The notes beneath the pieces are model-generated. The model saw only the letters and a list, made by a program, of their open reading frames with translations. It did not search any database and was not told the DNA's origin. This document shows, piece by piece, positions 26,301 to 36,926 of a stretch of 64,000 nt of DNA (position 1 is the stretch's first letter; every line of letters starts with the position of its first letter). A program made the translations under genes and the position numbers. Origin of the DNA: Blastobasis lacticolella (Eukaryota > Arthropoda > Insecta > Lepidoptera > Blastobasidae); the NCBI GenBank assembly GCA_905147135.1, contig LR990057.1, forward strand, positions 5,766,001 to 5,830,000. Reading direction: 5' to 3'.

Positions 26301-28211
26301 TGCTAATAATAAGATGAAACGAACCAGTGATATGCACAATATTTTTAAAATGTTTTTGTTTGATGACAAGATGTTATTACGATGCTCCATAGACCTCATT
26401 AAGATAAAGTTTCAGTAAATAATATTAGTAAATAATCGCACCAAGTCTAATGGGATAACGTTATCAATTGATATTTTAAATTTTGCAGGGCGGAAAAAAA
26501 GAGTACAAGTGGAGAACGGTAGCAAATATGGCGATTATCGGCTGTGGAGTCTACTCACCTACATTATTTTTCTGGTAAATCGTTTACATGCTTCTTACTG
26601 ACCTCCTTGTTTAATACTAAAATAGACTATTAGAATATCTAGGCACACTATTCAATGTGTGACAAGTTCTTAGAACATAATCTAATCTAACCGATAGAAA
26701 ATCGTCGGAAAAGTCCCGACCAAGTTTACACATACTCAAACATTTCCAAACTATTCAACCGATTTCAATGAGAACCATTTCGATAAAACTATCTTTCACA
26801 TAAAGAAAACTGCATCGAAATCGGTCCATCCGTTCAGGCGCTACGATGCCAGACAGACACGCCTTCACCACATAAACACTCATAGAGCCCTGTGTCTCTA
26901 TGAGTGTTTATGTGGTGAGTCTGTACTCACAGTACATACGACAAACTCATAACCTCCCTCTGTTTTCGTCGGGGATTAATAAGCGTGCCGCGCTCTCTAG
27001 TGGTGGAATTGCTCCATGCTAACCTACTACCGCCTAACCTATGTATTTCTGCCGCCAAGTATGTATGTATGTTTATGTATGTATGTCTGTATGTATATTT
27101 AAGTATGTATGTCTGTATGTTTCAAGGATAAGTTACGACGAGTTGACGACTTTCATTCCTTTTCACGAAATCACTCCCACAAATTGCAGGAAAGCTAAAG
27201 GAATGATGTTCCACATCAAAACTACTTATTGTAGATAGTTATTCTAAGAGATTTATGGTTGACACACAGGTACAGATTTCTGGACAGAAAATTCCCTGGA
27301 AATGCCGTGAAGCGAGTGTTGACGAAGGTAGTCGTGGATCAGACCATCATGACCCCTTCACTCCTTGTAGTTTTCTTTGCAAGTAAGTCTAAAACTGGAT
27401 ACCCAAACTAAAATCGCGGATGGGTGAAAGAGCTTCTGAATTTGACCATTAGCTACATTTTCACAAAGCATTTTTATATGTACCAAAAATATTTTATTTA
27501 TTTCGATTTATACGAAATTATAGTTAAGTGATTAATATATTGGCCGTGTGGTGACCGGCAGAGTAGAGCAGCACCAACCTCTTACAATCGTGTTGTACAA
27601 TGCGACTCATGTTTTCGTGGCAAAAGATCTAGAATCTCCAAAGGCTGGAAAATGGGCAGCAGCGTTATATTTATGACAGTGCGATCTCCAACCCGCCTCC
27701 CCAGCGCGGAAATTATGGAAATAACCTCCCCTTTCGTGGGAGAAGCCAATAGTCGTGTAGTGGACTGTTATGGGCAGTGTGAATTATCTAAGCATTTTTT
27801 TTTATCATCATCATCATCAATGAATATATAACTTAATTAAGTCTACGTTATAATAACTTTTACCTTTCTATGTTGTAAATGCTGTGTGTACCTGTCAAGA
27901 TAGTTAGCGCTGTATAGAGCATGTATTACTGTTTTTATTGTACTGTGCTACTATCGATGGTATATCAAATAAATAAATCTACATTTCTTACTACAGCCTA
28001 CTCCCTACTCAACGGCAACGAGATCACCAAAGACCTGCGCGAGAGCTTCTGGACGGCGTACCTCGCGAACCAGTGCTTCTGGGTGCCCGCGCAACTACTC
28101 AACTTCTCCGTCGTACCACCCAAGTACAGGGTCATATACGTGGCCACCGCCGCCTTGTTGTGGGTGAACCTTCTGTGCTTCATCAAACGAGATAAAAGTA
28201 CCGCTGAGTAA
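23315..28211 (+). CDS. Mpv17/PMP22-family membrane protein, 5 exons, 185 aa
   Basis: Members of this family are small four-helix proteins of the mitochondrial inner or peroxisomal membrane. MPV17 is linked to mitochondrial DNA maintenance and forms a channel, but the substrate of the insect paralogues is unclear. Coding exons are 23315-23317 (ATG alone, donor GTGAGT), 25407-25547, 26489-26574, 27270-27382 and 27997-28211. All junctions are GT-AG and the phases agree, giving 558 nt. Family evidence: HPLPTNMAVYGLFY near residues 20-33, DRKFPGNA near 82-89, VVVDQTIMTPSL near 98-109, and the C-terminal signature FWVPAQLLNFSVVP at 142-155. The length is normal for the family. A start codon isolated in its own exon is unusual but well supported, because exon 2 opens directly with SLSRFGG and has no other early Met. 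Intron 2 holds a tRNA gene and a palindrome. The exact orthologue (Mpv17 or an Mpv17-like paralogue) is not resolved. Confidence 0.94.
24042..24150. repeat. Minisatellite, unit about 16 bp
   Basis: About six or seven imperfect copies of 'tctggcattctgctaa' in tandem, located in intron 1 of the Mpv17-like gene. Variants include 'ggaatttcattattc' and 'tatgacattctg'. Confidence 0.8.
25047..25290 (-). mobile_element. SINE-A copy, reverse, headless
   Basis: Starts on plus with the tail complement 'catcttggcgttaatgtcct' and runs to 'gcatcggcaagtattcaact'. The tRNA-like head is absent. It lies about 120 bp upstream of exon 2 of the Mpv17-like gene. Confidence 0.75.
25821..25990. repeat. Perfect palindrome, 82-bp arms, 6-nt loop
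   Basis: Left arm 25821-25902, loop 25903-25908 (caggca), right arm 25909-25990. The arms are exact reverse complements over all 82 positions by eye. The arm begins 'aattaaatcactttttgtac' and ends in 'gaattactcatctt'. The core gcaaccggtttcg is shared with the fold-back at 19.8 kb, so this is probably a recently formed member of a fold-back/MITE family. It lies in intron 2 of the Mpv17-like gene, 145 bp from a tRNA gene. Its transcript would fold into a long, fully paired hairpin. Confidence 0.9.
26135..26216 (-). tRNA. tRNA-Leu (anticodon AAG)
   Basis: The 82-nt minus-strand sequence starts GGTAGCGTGGCCGAGCGGTC and ends in the arm CGTGGGTTCGAATCCCACCG followed by CTGCCA. The acceptor ends pair (GGTAGCG/CGCTGCC, allowing G-U). 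The anticodon stem CTGGT/ACCAG closes a loop TTAAGGC with anticodon AAG. The long variable arm (TCTCTTCGGA) is typical of a class II leucine tRNA. A strong T-run follows on the minus strand (plus A-run at 26112-26121), fitting Pol III termination. The A-box and B-box are intact, so it is probably functional. It is nested antisense in intron 2 of the Mpv17-like gene. Confidence 0.95.
26866..26917. repeat. Perfect 22-bp-arm hairpin
   Basis: Left arm 26866-26887, loop 26888-26895 (ccctgtgt), right arm 26896-26917. The arms are exact complements (arm start caccacataaacactcatag). It lies in intron 3 of the Mpv17-like gene, at the end of a dispersed repeat with the phrases 'gaaatcggtccatccgttca' and 'gctacgatgccagacagaca'. 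Confidence 0.85.
27056..27120. repeat. TATG/TGTA microsatellite
   Basis: An imperfect run of tatg units with tctg interruptions in intron 3 of the Mpv17-like gene. Confidence 0.85.
27540..27800. repeat. Repeat-K copy, reverse orientation
   Basis: Contains 'gtggtgaccggcagagtaga', 'gcgatctccaacccgcctcc' and 'gtagtggactgttatgggca'. It lies in intron 4 of the Mpv17-like gene. Confidence 0.6.
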
Positions 28212-28607
28212 CTGTGTAGTGAAAGAGGGACTTAGGTAAGAAATATGGACATCACGGATCTGCTTCGAAATATGTGTGTCGGGTTGTTTTTGAATGGAGA
28301 CTTCGGCAAAAATACTGTGATGGTTTCCGCTGGATCCATGTAGATGTCTCGCTCAAGAGGGCTCTTGTGAGGGCGACTTCTAATGGTCGACTTGTGAGTC
28401 AAGAGCTAACGCCTCTTGGATTTTTCAAGGCGTGGGAGGCGCGACGAGCCTCCCATGGTTCATTTTGAAAGGGCTAACTTGTCCCGCTGCCACAGTTAAT
28501 GCTATAATTGGTACAGTCAGGCACGAATCTCGTTATCGTTTCGAGCTATTTATTGCGTTTTGTTATTTTTCGACGAAAGAGTCACTATGTCAACTTGTAG
28601 CTTCGGT

Positions 28608-28613
28608 AATAAA
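28608..28613 (+). terminator. Probable polyadenylation signal of the Mpv17-like gene
   Basis: The hexamer AATAAA about 400 nt after the stop codon, in an AT-rich context, is the first good candidate downstream. Confidence 0.45.
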
Positions 28614-28642
28614 ATAATAATTATTATTTTAAAGGCATGAGG

Positions 28643-28823
28643 TGACAACTAAAAATAAGTAAACTCGTCCCAGTGTGGTAGACTCGACCCATGGGCCGAA
28701 AATTCTGGATCGAGTTGATTTCTGACTTTTGCTACATTTGATCCCTGATAGGTATACGTATACGGTATAACTATCGGATCGAGTCTACCACACTGGAACG
28801 AGTTTACTTATTTTTAGTTGTCA
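28643..28823. mobile_element. MITE with 45-bp terminal inverted repeats
   Basis: Left arm 'tgacaactaaaaataagtaa' through 'gtgtggtagactcga' (28643-28687). The right arm ends at 28823 and matches with about one mismatch. The interior is about 90 bp and non-coding. Confidence 0.75.
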
Positions 28824-29757
28824 ACTCGTTGTTTGGGATCGGTAAAGCTTCCTATGTTTAGAAACACATTTTATGATAAAATAGTTTGTCGTTTATTGAT
28901 ATTATAGTAACGTTGTAAATATAAAAAGTAAGTGCAACGTAATGTAACGTAATTTACTAGACACTAATGTAAGTAGGTAATTCAAACTCGCACTTAGGCT
29001 GTGCTGTATTATTAATTTTTGTAAAGTTAAACGTAGTATACGGTGCCATTACTCTATCATTGTTTGTAAATAATTTAATGGAATTATCTTTGTCGTGGCT
29101 CATAAATGCTTTAGTATGGTATGATTATATTGTTGATGTAAAAAATGTTAAATATATACATAGTTTATTTCTGTTATTTGTCGTTTATATTTTGAACCTA
29201 CTTTTATTTTTTATATACTACTCAATGACAAGCGAGCAGACAATTCACCTGATGGTAAGCGGTATCTGTCACCCATAACATCTACGATTCATACATTTAG
29301 GTAGCAGGCATAAAAAAGGCAGAACCGCAGGTTGTCACTGTGAGGACTAAGATGAAATGCCTCATGCCCGTAATTGCGCTGGCTACCTTGTCCTTCAAAC
29401 CGGATCACAAAAATGCAAGTATTGATACTTGGCGACAGAAATAGAGAAGGCGGTGGTACTCACCCAGGTGGACTCCTCAGGCTTGACAGAGCCCTACCAC
29501 GTGATGACGTGAAGGTTCCCACCACGCTGCCTCGCCCAAAGCACTGCGGAGAGATGTTTCATCTCTGTATCTGGGGGCACGGAAAATGTAGGGGGGTACT
29601 ACCTAACTTTTCTCGAAGCGTATCGTCGTGATTTTCAGACCCTCATATATCCTTTACCGCCTATATCACGGGTATTTTTAGGAGTTGTTTGCGTTAATAC
29701 CTGCTGCCGAGATTCGCCTCGGTACTATTTGTACCCGCCATAAACTAAAAAATAATA

Positions 29758-30111
29758 ATCATCTTGGGCGTTAATGTCCCGGTTGTGCTCTCGCGCACGA
29801 GGGCCCGGGGTCCGCCTTGACCATGATCCAGGATTTGGCAGGTAAGGTAATTACACTGGAGCGACTGCCATCTGACCTCCATGACCCTGCTACCAGGGGA
29901 ACCTGACCAGATTGGATCATGGTTACACATCCAGTCGCCTGAATGTGCAGGTTTCATCACGATGTTTTCCCTCACCGTAAGAGCATCGGTTAGTATTTAA
30001 CTAATGTACATAACTCCGAAAACAGTCATTGGTACATGGCCGGAGCGGGATTCGAACCCGGGACCTCTGGCTTACGAGTCGGATACTCTGACCGCTCGGC
30101 CACCGACGCTC
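29758..30111 (-). mobile_element. Full-length SINE-A with 17-bp target-site duplication
   Basis: This is the best reference copy. Minus-strand order is tRNA-like head (30111 downward; 'ggtggccgagcggtcagagt' and 'ggttcgaatcccgctccggc'), body with 'atgtaccaatgactgttttc' and 'tacggtgagggaaaacatcg', and tail ending 'cgggacattaacgcccaaga'. The exact flanking duplication gtacccgccataaacta is at 29731-29747 and 30118-30134, which supports insertion by target-primed reverse transcription and a fairly recent age. Confidence 0.9.
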
Positions 30112-31131
30112 ATACTAGTACCCGCCATAAACTAGTTTCGTGAATACCGCCTGGATGAGTGGCGGTCGACTTCCTCCCCCGTACGAATATACTAGATAAG
30201 GAATGATCTTCGTTTAGCAGTATTCCCAGGTCAATACGACATATGAAACGAGGATGCACCTTTGGCAAAGGCCGGCAACTCATTCAAGTTCTACCTAAGT
30301 GTTGCGGCAAAATAAAACTTACCGAAGAAATCGAAACTAAACTTAAATTGGTACCCAGTAGCAGCCATCAGTAGGAAACGCTATTTCTGATCTCATATTA
30401 GTAAAACAAGTGTCCTTTAATCAACCTTAACCATTTTCTAATAATATCATTTTCTAGGTCTAGGTGTAGGTAGGTAGGGGTTTACAAAAAACTCATTATC
30501 TCCTGAGGTGGAAAATGTCAGTCCAAGTTCGATTTGTGTGTTCGATGTGTCTCACCCGCACAAATCCCGCTTATTTGACGAGACTCGCACACTATTTGCG
30601 GGATCCCAGTATCCCTGTATTGCAATCCCTAGTTGCGGGTATCCATCCATACACGGCGGTAATTACAGTCAGGTCAGCCTGTCAGATGACCCGCAGGCTT
30701 CTGCCTTCCGCCGTTACAACCAAAGTTTAGAAGAAAAACGGATCCTCAACGAATCAAATAAATACATAGAAATTTGTGGGGTACCTAAGTTGCTAGATAA
30801 TTGTCTTTTTTTAAATAATGTAGTAATATAGTATCGGCTGGAAGAGATCTCTTACAGAGATTAACACCTTTGTTTACAAAGGTGGGCTTCCTCTTGTAAT
30901 TATTGCTTTTACCTTCTTTCGTGTACATTAAAGTAAGCACATAATCTCTGAAACTAATTGAATAAGGTCTTCAAGGGAGTTGTGGGGTTTCACATAGACA
31001 ATATCTGAGTCAACATTCTTAGTATTTCCTCAGTTTTAATGTAGCTCTCCTTGTAATATGCAGTTTTTCTACACTTAAGACACTCAAGTGCTTCTAGTAA
31101 ACTGAGTTTATTTATGTGTGTGTCTGTCTAA

Positions 31132-34100
31132 ATGCCGAGTTCAGAAGAAATGGCGGCGTTAAATTTATTGAACTGTACTTTTCCTAGTAATCTATCAGAT
31201 TTCACAGATCCTCCTGTGAGTGTGCCAACGACTGAAAGCAGTTACGGGAAAGTTAATGTGTTCGGATTGGGTACTTTGACTGGAATATCTATAGCTCTGT
31301 TCATAGACGTTCTCAGTGTATTGGCAAGTATCTGTCTGTAAATTATAATCATCTACTTGAGAGTAGGTATTATCAGGTCACTTTCAACCTACACTTGTCT
31401 CTGCCTCTCGTCATTCGATTGTAAATTACTAAAATATCGTAGTAATAGCTCATGTCATTATTTCAATAGGTACCAATTGCTAGTAATTATGATTACTATC
31501 AAAAGATAATAGCACTGGAAACCATGGGTCTGGAATACCTGTCTAGTCGAGAATGCTCATCGTATTGATAATTTGTCAGATTTCATACAGGTTCATACAG
31601 ATATAATACAGCTCCTTCGATGTTTCAGTATCAAAGTGGGGCATCATCATGGCAATTGAAAGTTCCTAAAATAAATGCGAAGACTGTGACAACGACTGTA
31701 GCATTGACGCTACTTGCACTGCTTGTGCCTTTGGTGATAGTATTCCTAGTGTTAGCATTGCTGTATAAGGTGGTATGCAGTGTATTAATTAAAAGAAAGG
31801 ATACCCATTTTGTCGGGTTCCTAGATAGCTTCGACGTTTTCTGGAGTTTAGAAAATGACGCAACAAAATCTGTGATTAACGTTCTCGGTATCATACAGTC
31901 TGACTCTCCATTCGCAATTGCTGCTAATATCAGAGAGAAGTTGCAACAGATTGTCCCAAATCGTAACACGCAAAAGATTTTCTACAGAAGAAATGAAGAA
32001 TATGGATTTTATTACTGGAGACGATACAGTTTAATCGACATGAATGAATATGTTGAAATAGTTGACTTGCCAAACAGGGAATGCTTAGATGTCTTAGATT
32101 TAGAGGCTTTGATGGCTGATCTGCAAAACCAGTCCTTACCATACAACGATGAGGGCTTATTCAAGATTTTAATAACCAGGCAAAGAATTGGAAATAATGG
32201 ACTAGATGCGGGTGAATTTGGAATTATTTTTAGAGTCCACCATTCTATTGGAGATGGAGTAGCCTTAATTGAATTTTTATGCAAAATGTTTGCTGATGAA
32301 GAAATTAGTGGTTTTTCTGCAAACTTGTTCTCATTCCCCGAAAACGGAAGAAAGGACTCACCCCATAGTATTTTGGACATGATTTACAAGATGTGTGAAA
32401 TGCCTCTTTGTTTTATCGAAGGCATCCTAAGAAAACCAGACGATAATGCCCTGCACAAACATTCGTTGCTTGGAAAACCTGTATTCAAATGGACACAATC
32501 TGATGAAAACCTGCTGGTTATGGTAAAAGAAATCAAAGAAAATGTTGACGGAATGAATTTTTCCGATGTCTTAATGGCAGCTCTTTCGAATGGTTTAGAA
32601 TATTTTTTAATAAAGGTACGGTGAACTTAATACTTGTTTTAACTATTATATTGTTCATTAAATTAATATTTATCCTTTTAAACAGACCATGAAAACTATT
32701 CCAGAAGAGATAGCAGTAGTTCTCCCAGTTAGATTCCCAAAGACCCTCATAGATGAAGACCTCGTTCTGAAGAACGATTTCAGCGTAACAATTTTGGATT
32801 TGCCGATCAATCGAGGAAACGAGAACGAAATTAAACGTAGATGCAACAATTTACGGAAAAGCGCTGACCCACTGGTAACTATGAATAATGTATTCTAGTC
32901 GATTTAAAACGCAATTGCATTAGATTGAACTAGTAGGAAATGTATGTATGTAGCGTGTTTGTATTTAAACTGAAACGTGTGGTAGGAATAAATTGATGAA
33001 TGGCAATGACTACAATTGGTGAGAAATAGACGTCATTGGATCGTAACTACGCGTCAGATATCATATTGTCTAAAGGTTAAAGTGTGCAACTAAGAGTACC
33101 TATAATATTAACTTTTTATTCCGTTTCAGACAAATTATTATTTCCTGAAGCTAGTATCCAGTGTGCTGCCGAATCATATCCTGCAACCTCTGCTTCAAAG
33201 CAACCAGGCCACTATGGTGTTCAGTAACATGCCCGGACCCGATACCCTCACTATATGCGGTGGGAAGAAATTGAAATCGATGGTATTTTTCGTGCCACTA
33301 AAAGGGAATACTGGTATGTATATTTTATTTTATTTTATTGTATTTGGCTGTCTCACAGCTTACAACAATAAGATAAGTACAATAGCATAATTTCTATCAG
33401 CCATTTACGAGACACCACAGATAAATTTCATAAATTGACTATAACATTCTAGTACATTGAAATGTTTAGTGTTGGTAGGTACTTATACAGAATCAATACT
33501 GTGTTAAACATACATTAGGTATATATATCGTACTTAGAAATAAAGGTCTTAACCATAATGTTCCTAACTTGCGTAACGCTACTGAAAAACAAGTCAATAT
33601 GCTCATCAGCGGATAAATCATTAAATGCCCTTGCCGATCGCAACATAAAACTGTTCATGCGATAATTTGTGCGAGCGTATGGAGTATGGAGTAATTCTTT
33701 ACTACGTGAGTGGAAATATGGAACATTTAAAAACAAGTTAGACAGAAGTAGTGGACAATCAATTTTGGACTGAGCAATCATCATCAAAAACGCGATATCT
33801 GCAATTTCTCTGCGAATTGAGAGAGGTAGCAAGTGAAACCGGATACAACGTTTCTCGTATCCAACTTCACATATTTTAAACTTAAAACTTAAAACTAAGA
33901 AATGTGGTAAATTTCCTCTGCAGTTTTTTTAGCCTATCAGAGTGAATATTATGTATTGTTGGTAATGCATATGGGCTAGTTCGGCTTCGTAGATCTGTAA
34001 TTACTTATGTGATTAAATACGATATAAAAACGATTAAAACCGACTTGCATTATTTGTTGACTAAAATTTACTCTTTTTTTGTAATAGGTTTTTAAGACTT

Positions 34101-35732
34101 TAGTGGTTATTTACTACACTTTCACTACACATATTATCGGGTTTGTTACCACGGTTAGTATTGTTTTTACGTATTCAGGGTTGTATGTATTCAGAAACGT
34201 CTATCTACAAGAACCATTATAATAAATCATCTTGTGTTAATGTTCCGGTTGTGCTCCCGCGTACGAGGGCCTTGGGTCCGCCTTGACTATGATAGAGGAT
34301 TTGGCAGATCTGGTAATTACAGTGGAGCGACTGCCATCTGATCTTCGTGACTTTGTTATCTGAAAGTGTAACCATGATCCAGTCAGGCCAGTCAGATTGG
34401 ATAATGGTTACTCACTCTGTCGCCTAGATGTGCAGATTTCATCACGGTGTTGTTCCTCACCGTTAGAACATCGATTATTGTTCGGCTAAGAGTCACGACT
34501 GAAGTTCGAACCAGGAACCGGACCGTATAACCACAAGGCCACCAACGCTTTTACAAGCGTTTACAAGAACCATGATACTTACTTACACGTAACTTTTACC
34601 ACGAAAAATAGGTTCATCGATTTCCGGAGGATATCCGGATATACCAAAATATCTACACGAAAACCTATGAAATCATTTCCGGTGGATGTATAATTGTGTA
34701 TGACAATTCATTGCGGTGTATAGTAGTTGAACAAACAAACAAATAGATACGTATTAATGACGTGGCTGTTAATTACTTGTAACAAAGTGACACAATGTTA
34801 ACTGAATTTAATGTAATGATCATACAGAGTTAAAATATATACTTGCGAGTAAATGGGAATAAAAAGTAGTCTATGAGTATGTCCACCCTCAGGTGTTAAA
34901 TTATTTATGTACCGAATTTCATCAAAATCGGTGGGGTGGTTAACCGTGAAAGCTTAACAGACAGACAGACAGACACAGTTACTTTCGCATTTATTATATT
35001 AGAAGGGAAGTGCGGATAAGGAAGTGGAGCAGTGGCTCTATTATTTAACCCCGACTTTAATTGTAACTGTATAGGTGTAAAAATTGGAATCGAATATAAT
35101 TACCCATTGACCACTCGTCTCAGTTGATTCCAGACTCCTTGTCAGTATGGTATTTTATTATATACTCTAAGCCTGCAATATCCCAAGCCAAGCACACTTA
35201 CCTTCATGCTGGTTGATCCAGTGACATGATAAAAATAGGCCTGAACAAACCAAACGACCGTGGCTTGTTTGAAAAGACCAGGACATCATGCTTTTTACTG
35301 TGTGTGTTGTAAGTTTGGCTTGAAGCCTATTTGATCATGTCACGGGATCACGTGTGGCGTGCTATGGTAGGTCTGTAACAAGATCCTGACCACTTCCTGC
35401 GGTTGGCGGTTTCCACGACCCGGCTCCCTTCCCTGCACAACTTGCTCACTTCTATAAACGTGAATCTAGTTTTACGACTACTTTATTACGTTAGTCAATC
35501 TAATAAAATCTAAGATCTTGTTCTATCAATTCCGTTGTTAGCTCTGTGCGCCACATTAAACAGCGTTTCATTCTACAAAGGTTTGGGCGTGACCGCGCTG
35601 TGCTACGGCGGTGTATTCCGTTTCGCGGCTGTCGCTGACGCTGCCCTGCTTCCCAGAAGGGAAGACCTGACCCTCATATTGGACGGCATGGTCGAAGGTA
35701 TCAAGCGACTCCATGCATCGCACGTGAAATAA
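31132..35732 (+). CDS. WSD-family wax ester synthase/diacylglycerol acyltransferase-like protein, 5 exons, 594 aa
   Basis: Proteins of this family transfer an acyl group from acyl-CoA to a fatty alcohol or diacylglycerol, making neutral lipids at the ER or lipid droplet. Exons are 31132-31327, 31591-32615, 32686-32874, 33130-33313 and 35542-35732. All junctions are GT-AG and the phases agree (1785 nt with stop). The catalytic motif HHSIGDG (residues 282-288) fits HHxxxDG. The C-terminal domain (DUF1298 type) shows VVLPVRFP, MVFSNMPGP (SNMPGP at 502-507) and VFFVPLKGNT. Two hydrophobic N-terminal segments, at about residues 42-65 and 95-127, predict membrane anchoring, which bacterial WSDs lack. 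A single Met starts exon 1, but a start at the Met in exon 2 (31620) is possible and would remove the first segment. Intron 4 carries a LINE, a SINE and a MITE. The substrate cannot be inferred. Confidence 0.92.
33515..33850 (-). mobile_element. Non-LTR LINE RT C-terminal fragment
   Basis: The minus strand encodes LPLSIRREIADIAFL, then CPLLLSNLFLNVPYFHSRSK, LLHTPYARTNYRMNSFMLR and ARAFNDLSADEHIDLFFSS. These are typical of the last 100 residues of jockey/CR1-class LINE reverse transcriptases (RR...D..FL, then HTR.. and YR.NS...R). It is a dead fragment in intron 4 of the WSD gene. Confidence 0.75.
34081..34176. repeat. Dispersed repeat shared with 53655-53774
   Basis: 'atattatcgggtttgttacc' followed by 'acggttagtattgtttttac' is identical here and at 53.7 kb, and the upstream 30 bp are similar. 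The class is not determined. The other copy ends in a small hairpin. Confidence 0.65.
34227..34556 (-). mobile_element. SINE-A copy with target-site duplication, reverse
   Basis: The tail complement 'catcttgtgttaatgttccg' is near 34228 and the head end near 34555 ('ggccaccaacgc'). The flanking direct repeat tacaagaaccat is at 34206-34217 and 34562-34573. It lies in intron 4 of the WSD gene. Confidence 0.8.
34870..35015. repeat. Common lepidopteran repeat tail
   Basis: 'accgaatttcatcaaaatcg', 'aacagacagacagacagaca' and 'tactttcgcatttattatat' form a tail seen throughout lepidopteran genomes. Related text occurs at 26750-26870, 38230-38300, 41945-42140 and 52240-52600. Confidence 0.6.
35205..35355. 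mobile_element. MITE-J, imperfect terminal inverted repeats
   Basis: The left arm 'tgatccagtgacatgataaa' + 'aataggcc' pairs with the right arm 'gcctatttgatcatgtcacg' + 'ggatca'. It lies at the end of intron 4 of the WSD gene. Confidence 0.5.
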
Positions 35733-35935
35733 AGGAAGACTCCTTACTCGGCTTTGTCGTGGCATCTCAGTTGAAGGTAATTTCGCTTAGAAAAATGGGC
35801 TTAAGCCAACATAATTGCAAAACACCTTAGTTATGTATGCACATCGTTTCATGCTCGGCGTGCCCTAAAACTTGTACCATGAAGGACTTGTTCAAGGCCA
35901 GTTCAAACGCTGTATCCGTCGCCGAATACTGGGCG

Positions 35936-35941
35936 AATAAA
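35936..35941 (+). terminator. Probable polyadenylation signal of the WSD gene
   Basis: AATAAA about 205 nt after the stop. A second candidate lies at 36166-36171. Confidence 0.45.
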
Positions 35942-36184
35942 GTATAAGTGAGAGTTTTAGTCCATCGACTCGATAAGAAGATGTATACACACCTATGTTA
36001 CGAATAAATGACTTTGAACTTAGCTGTACGGTAGTCGGGAGCGGCAGGGGAGGGCTGTGATGACTGTGACTGTGCAAATTATTGCAGCCTATAATGGAAG
36101 AATTTTAAGCTACTTGAAACTGTAATTTTATCAATATCCGTTCAGTATTTTTTGGATGAAGAAGTAATAAACATACAATGTATT

Positions 36185-36480
36185 ATCAATTTACATAAAA
36201 CGCATATAAGAGTACGTAACGAGTGCATCCTTGGTGTGAGGGATATCGCGGATAAGATCGAGGAGGTTCGCCTGCGCTGATATGGTCACGTGTTGCGTAA
36301 GCATCAGGCACACGTGGGTAATAGGTGCATGACCTTCCAGTATCAGGACGATGGATTGACATCGCTAAGTCGGATGCGAGAGTCAACGGCTTACGACGCG
36401 AGGATGCCGAAGACCGGGCGAAGTAAAGAAGAATCTGTAGGAAAGCGTACCCTGGCAGACGCCGGCCGGGATGAGCGCTA
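36185..36480 (+). mobile_element. RTE-like LINE 3' fragment
   Basis: The plus strand reads NECILGVRDIADKIEEVRLR, a stop, then YGHVLRK, the classic RTE reverse transcriptase C-terminal phrase (RN..IRGS...I..K.R..RLRWYGHV.RR). It continues with the tail family marked 'caacggcttacgacgcgagg'. It is inactivated by the in-frame stop. Confidence 0.75.
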
Positions 36481-36805
36481 GGAAGATATGTAATTCGCTG
36501 TATATACAGGGCCGCCGGAAAGTGACGTCCAAAAATAAACGGTAGATGCCTTAAGTCGAGGAGTATGTATCCCAGTCACCACCACGTACGTTACAAGTTA
36601 GGGATTTTAGTATATAGTTAAGATTTTGTGTAAAGTTTAATTTTTGGTTCTTCCTTGGCCATCTTGTATATTAGTGGGTTTTGTTGCAGATAATGGAGAT
36701 AGTCAGCGAAAGCCGACTTCTACGTGGCGAAACTAAATCAAAATACTTACTCGTATTACAGAAATAAAATTTAATTTTTATATTTATAGCAAGATAACTA
36801 AAACT

Positions 36806-36811
36806 TTTATT
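36806..36811 (-). terminator. Probable polyadenylation signal of the coiled-coil gene
   Basis: AATAAA on the minus strand (plus TTTATT) about 115 nt beyond the stop codon at 36927. Confidence 0.5.
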
Positions 36812-36926
36812 ACGAAACGCTTACAAAATACAGTTTTACGTCTAATACCTTATACAAAACACTTATGTAAACCAATTAGGAAGTTTAAAACAACGTCTAA
36901 AGCTAAGGTAAACGTAATAAAATATC

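Larger units (their letters stand above)
28620..31131. other. Intergenic stretch between Mpv17-like and WSD genes
   Basis: Holds a MITE (28643-28823), a piece of repeat C (near 29224-29300), a full SINE-A (29758-30111), and otherwise undistinguished AT-rich DNA. A 107-codon open frame at 30508-30831 shows no family resemblance and has inconsistent composition, so I do not call it a gene. The WSD transcription start must lie in the last few hundred bases, but no clear core promoter is visible. Confidence 0.55.

Noticed and set aside
27056..27120. Short-period tandem repeats considered as a CRISPR-like array
   Set aside because: The period is 4 bp with no spacers. This is a eukaryotic microsatellite.
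30508..30831. 107-codon open frame upstream of the WSD gene
   Set aside because: No recognisable domain, no biased codon use, overlapping open frame in another phase, and no splice context. More likely chance or an old repeat.
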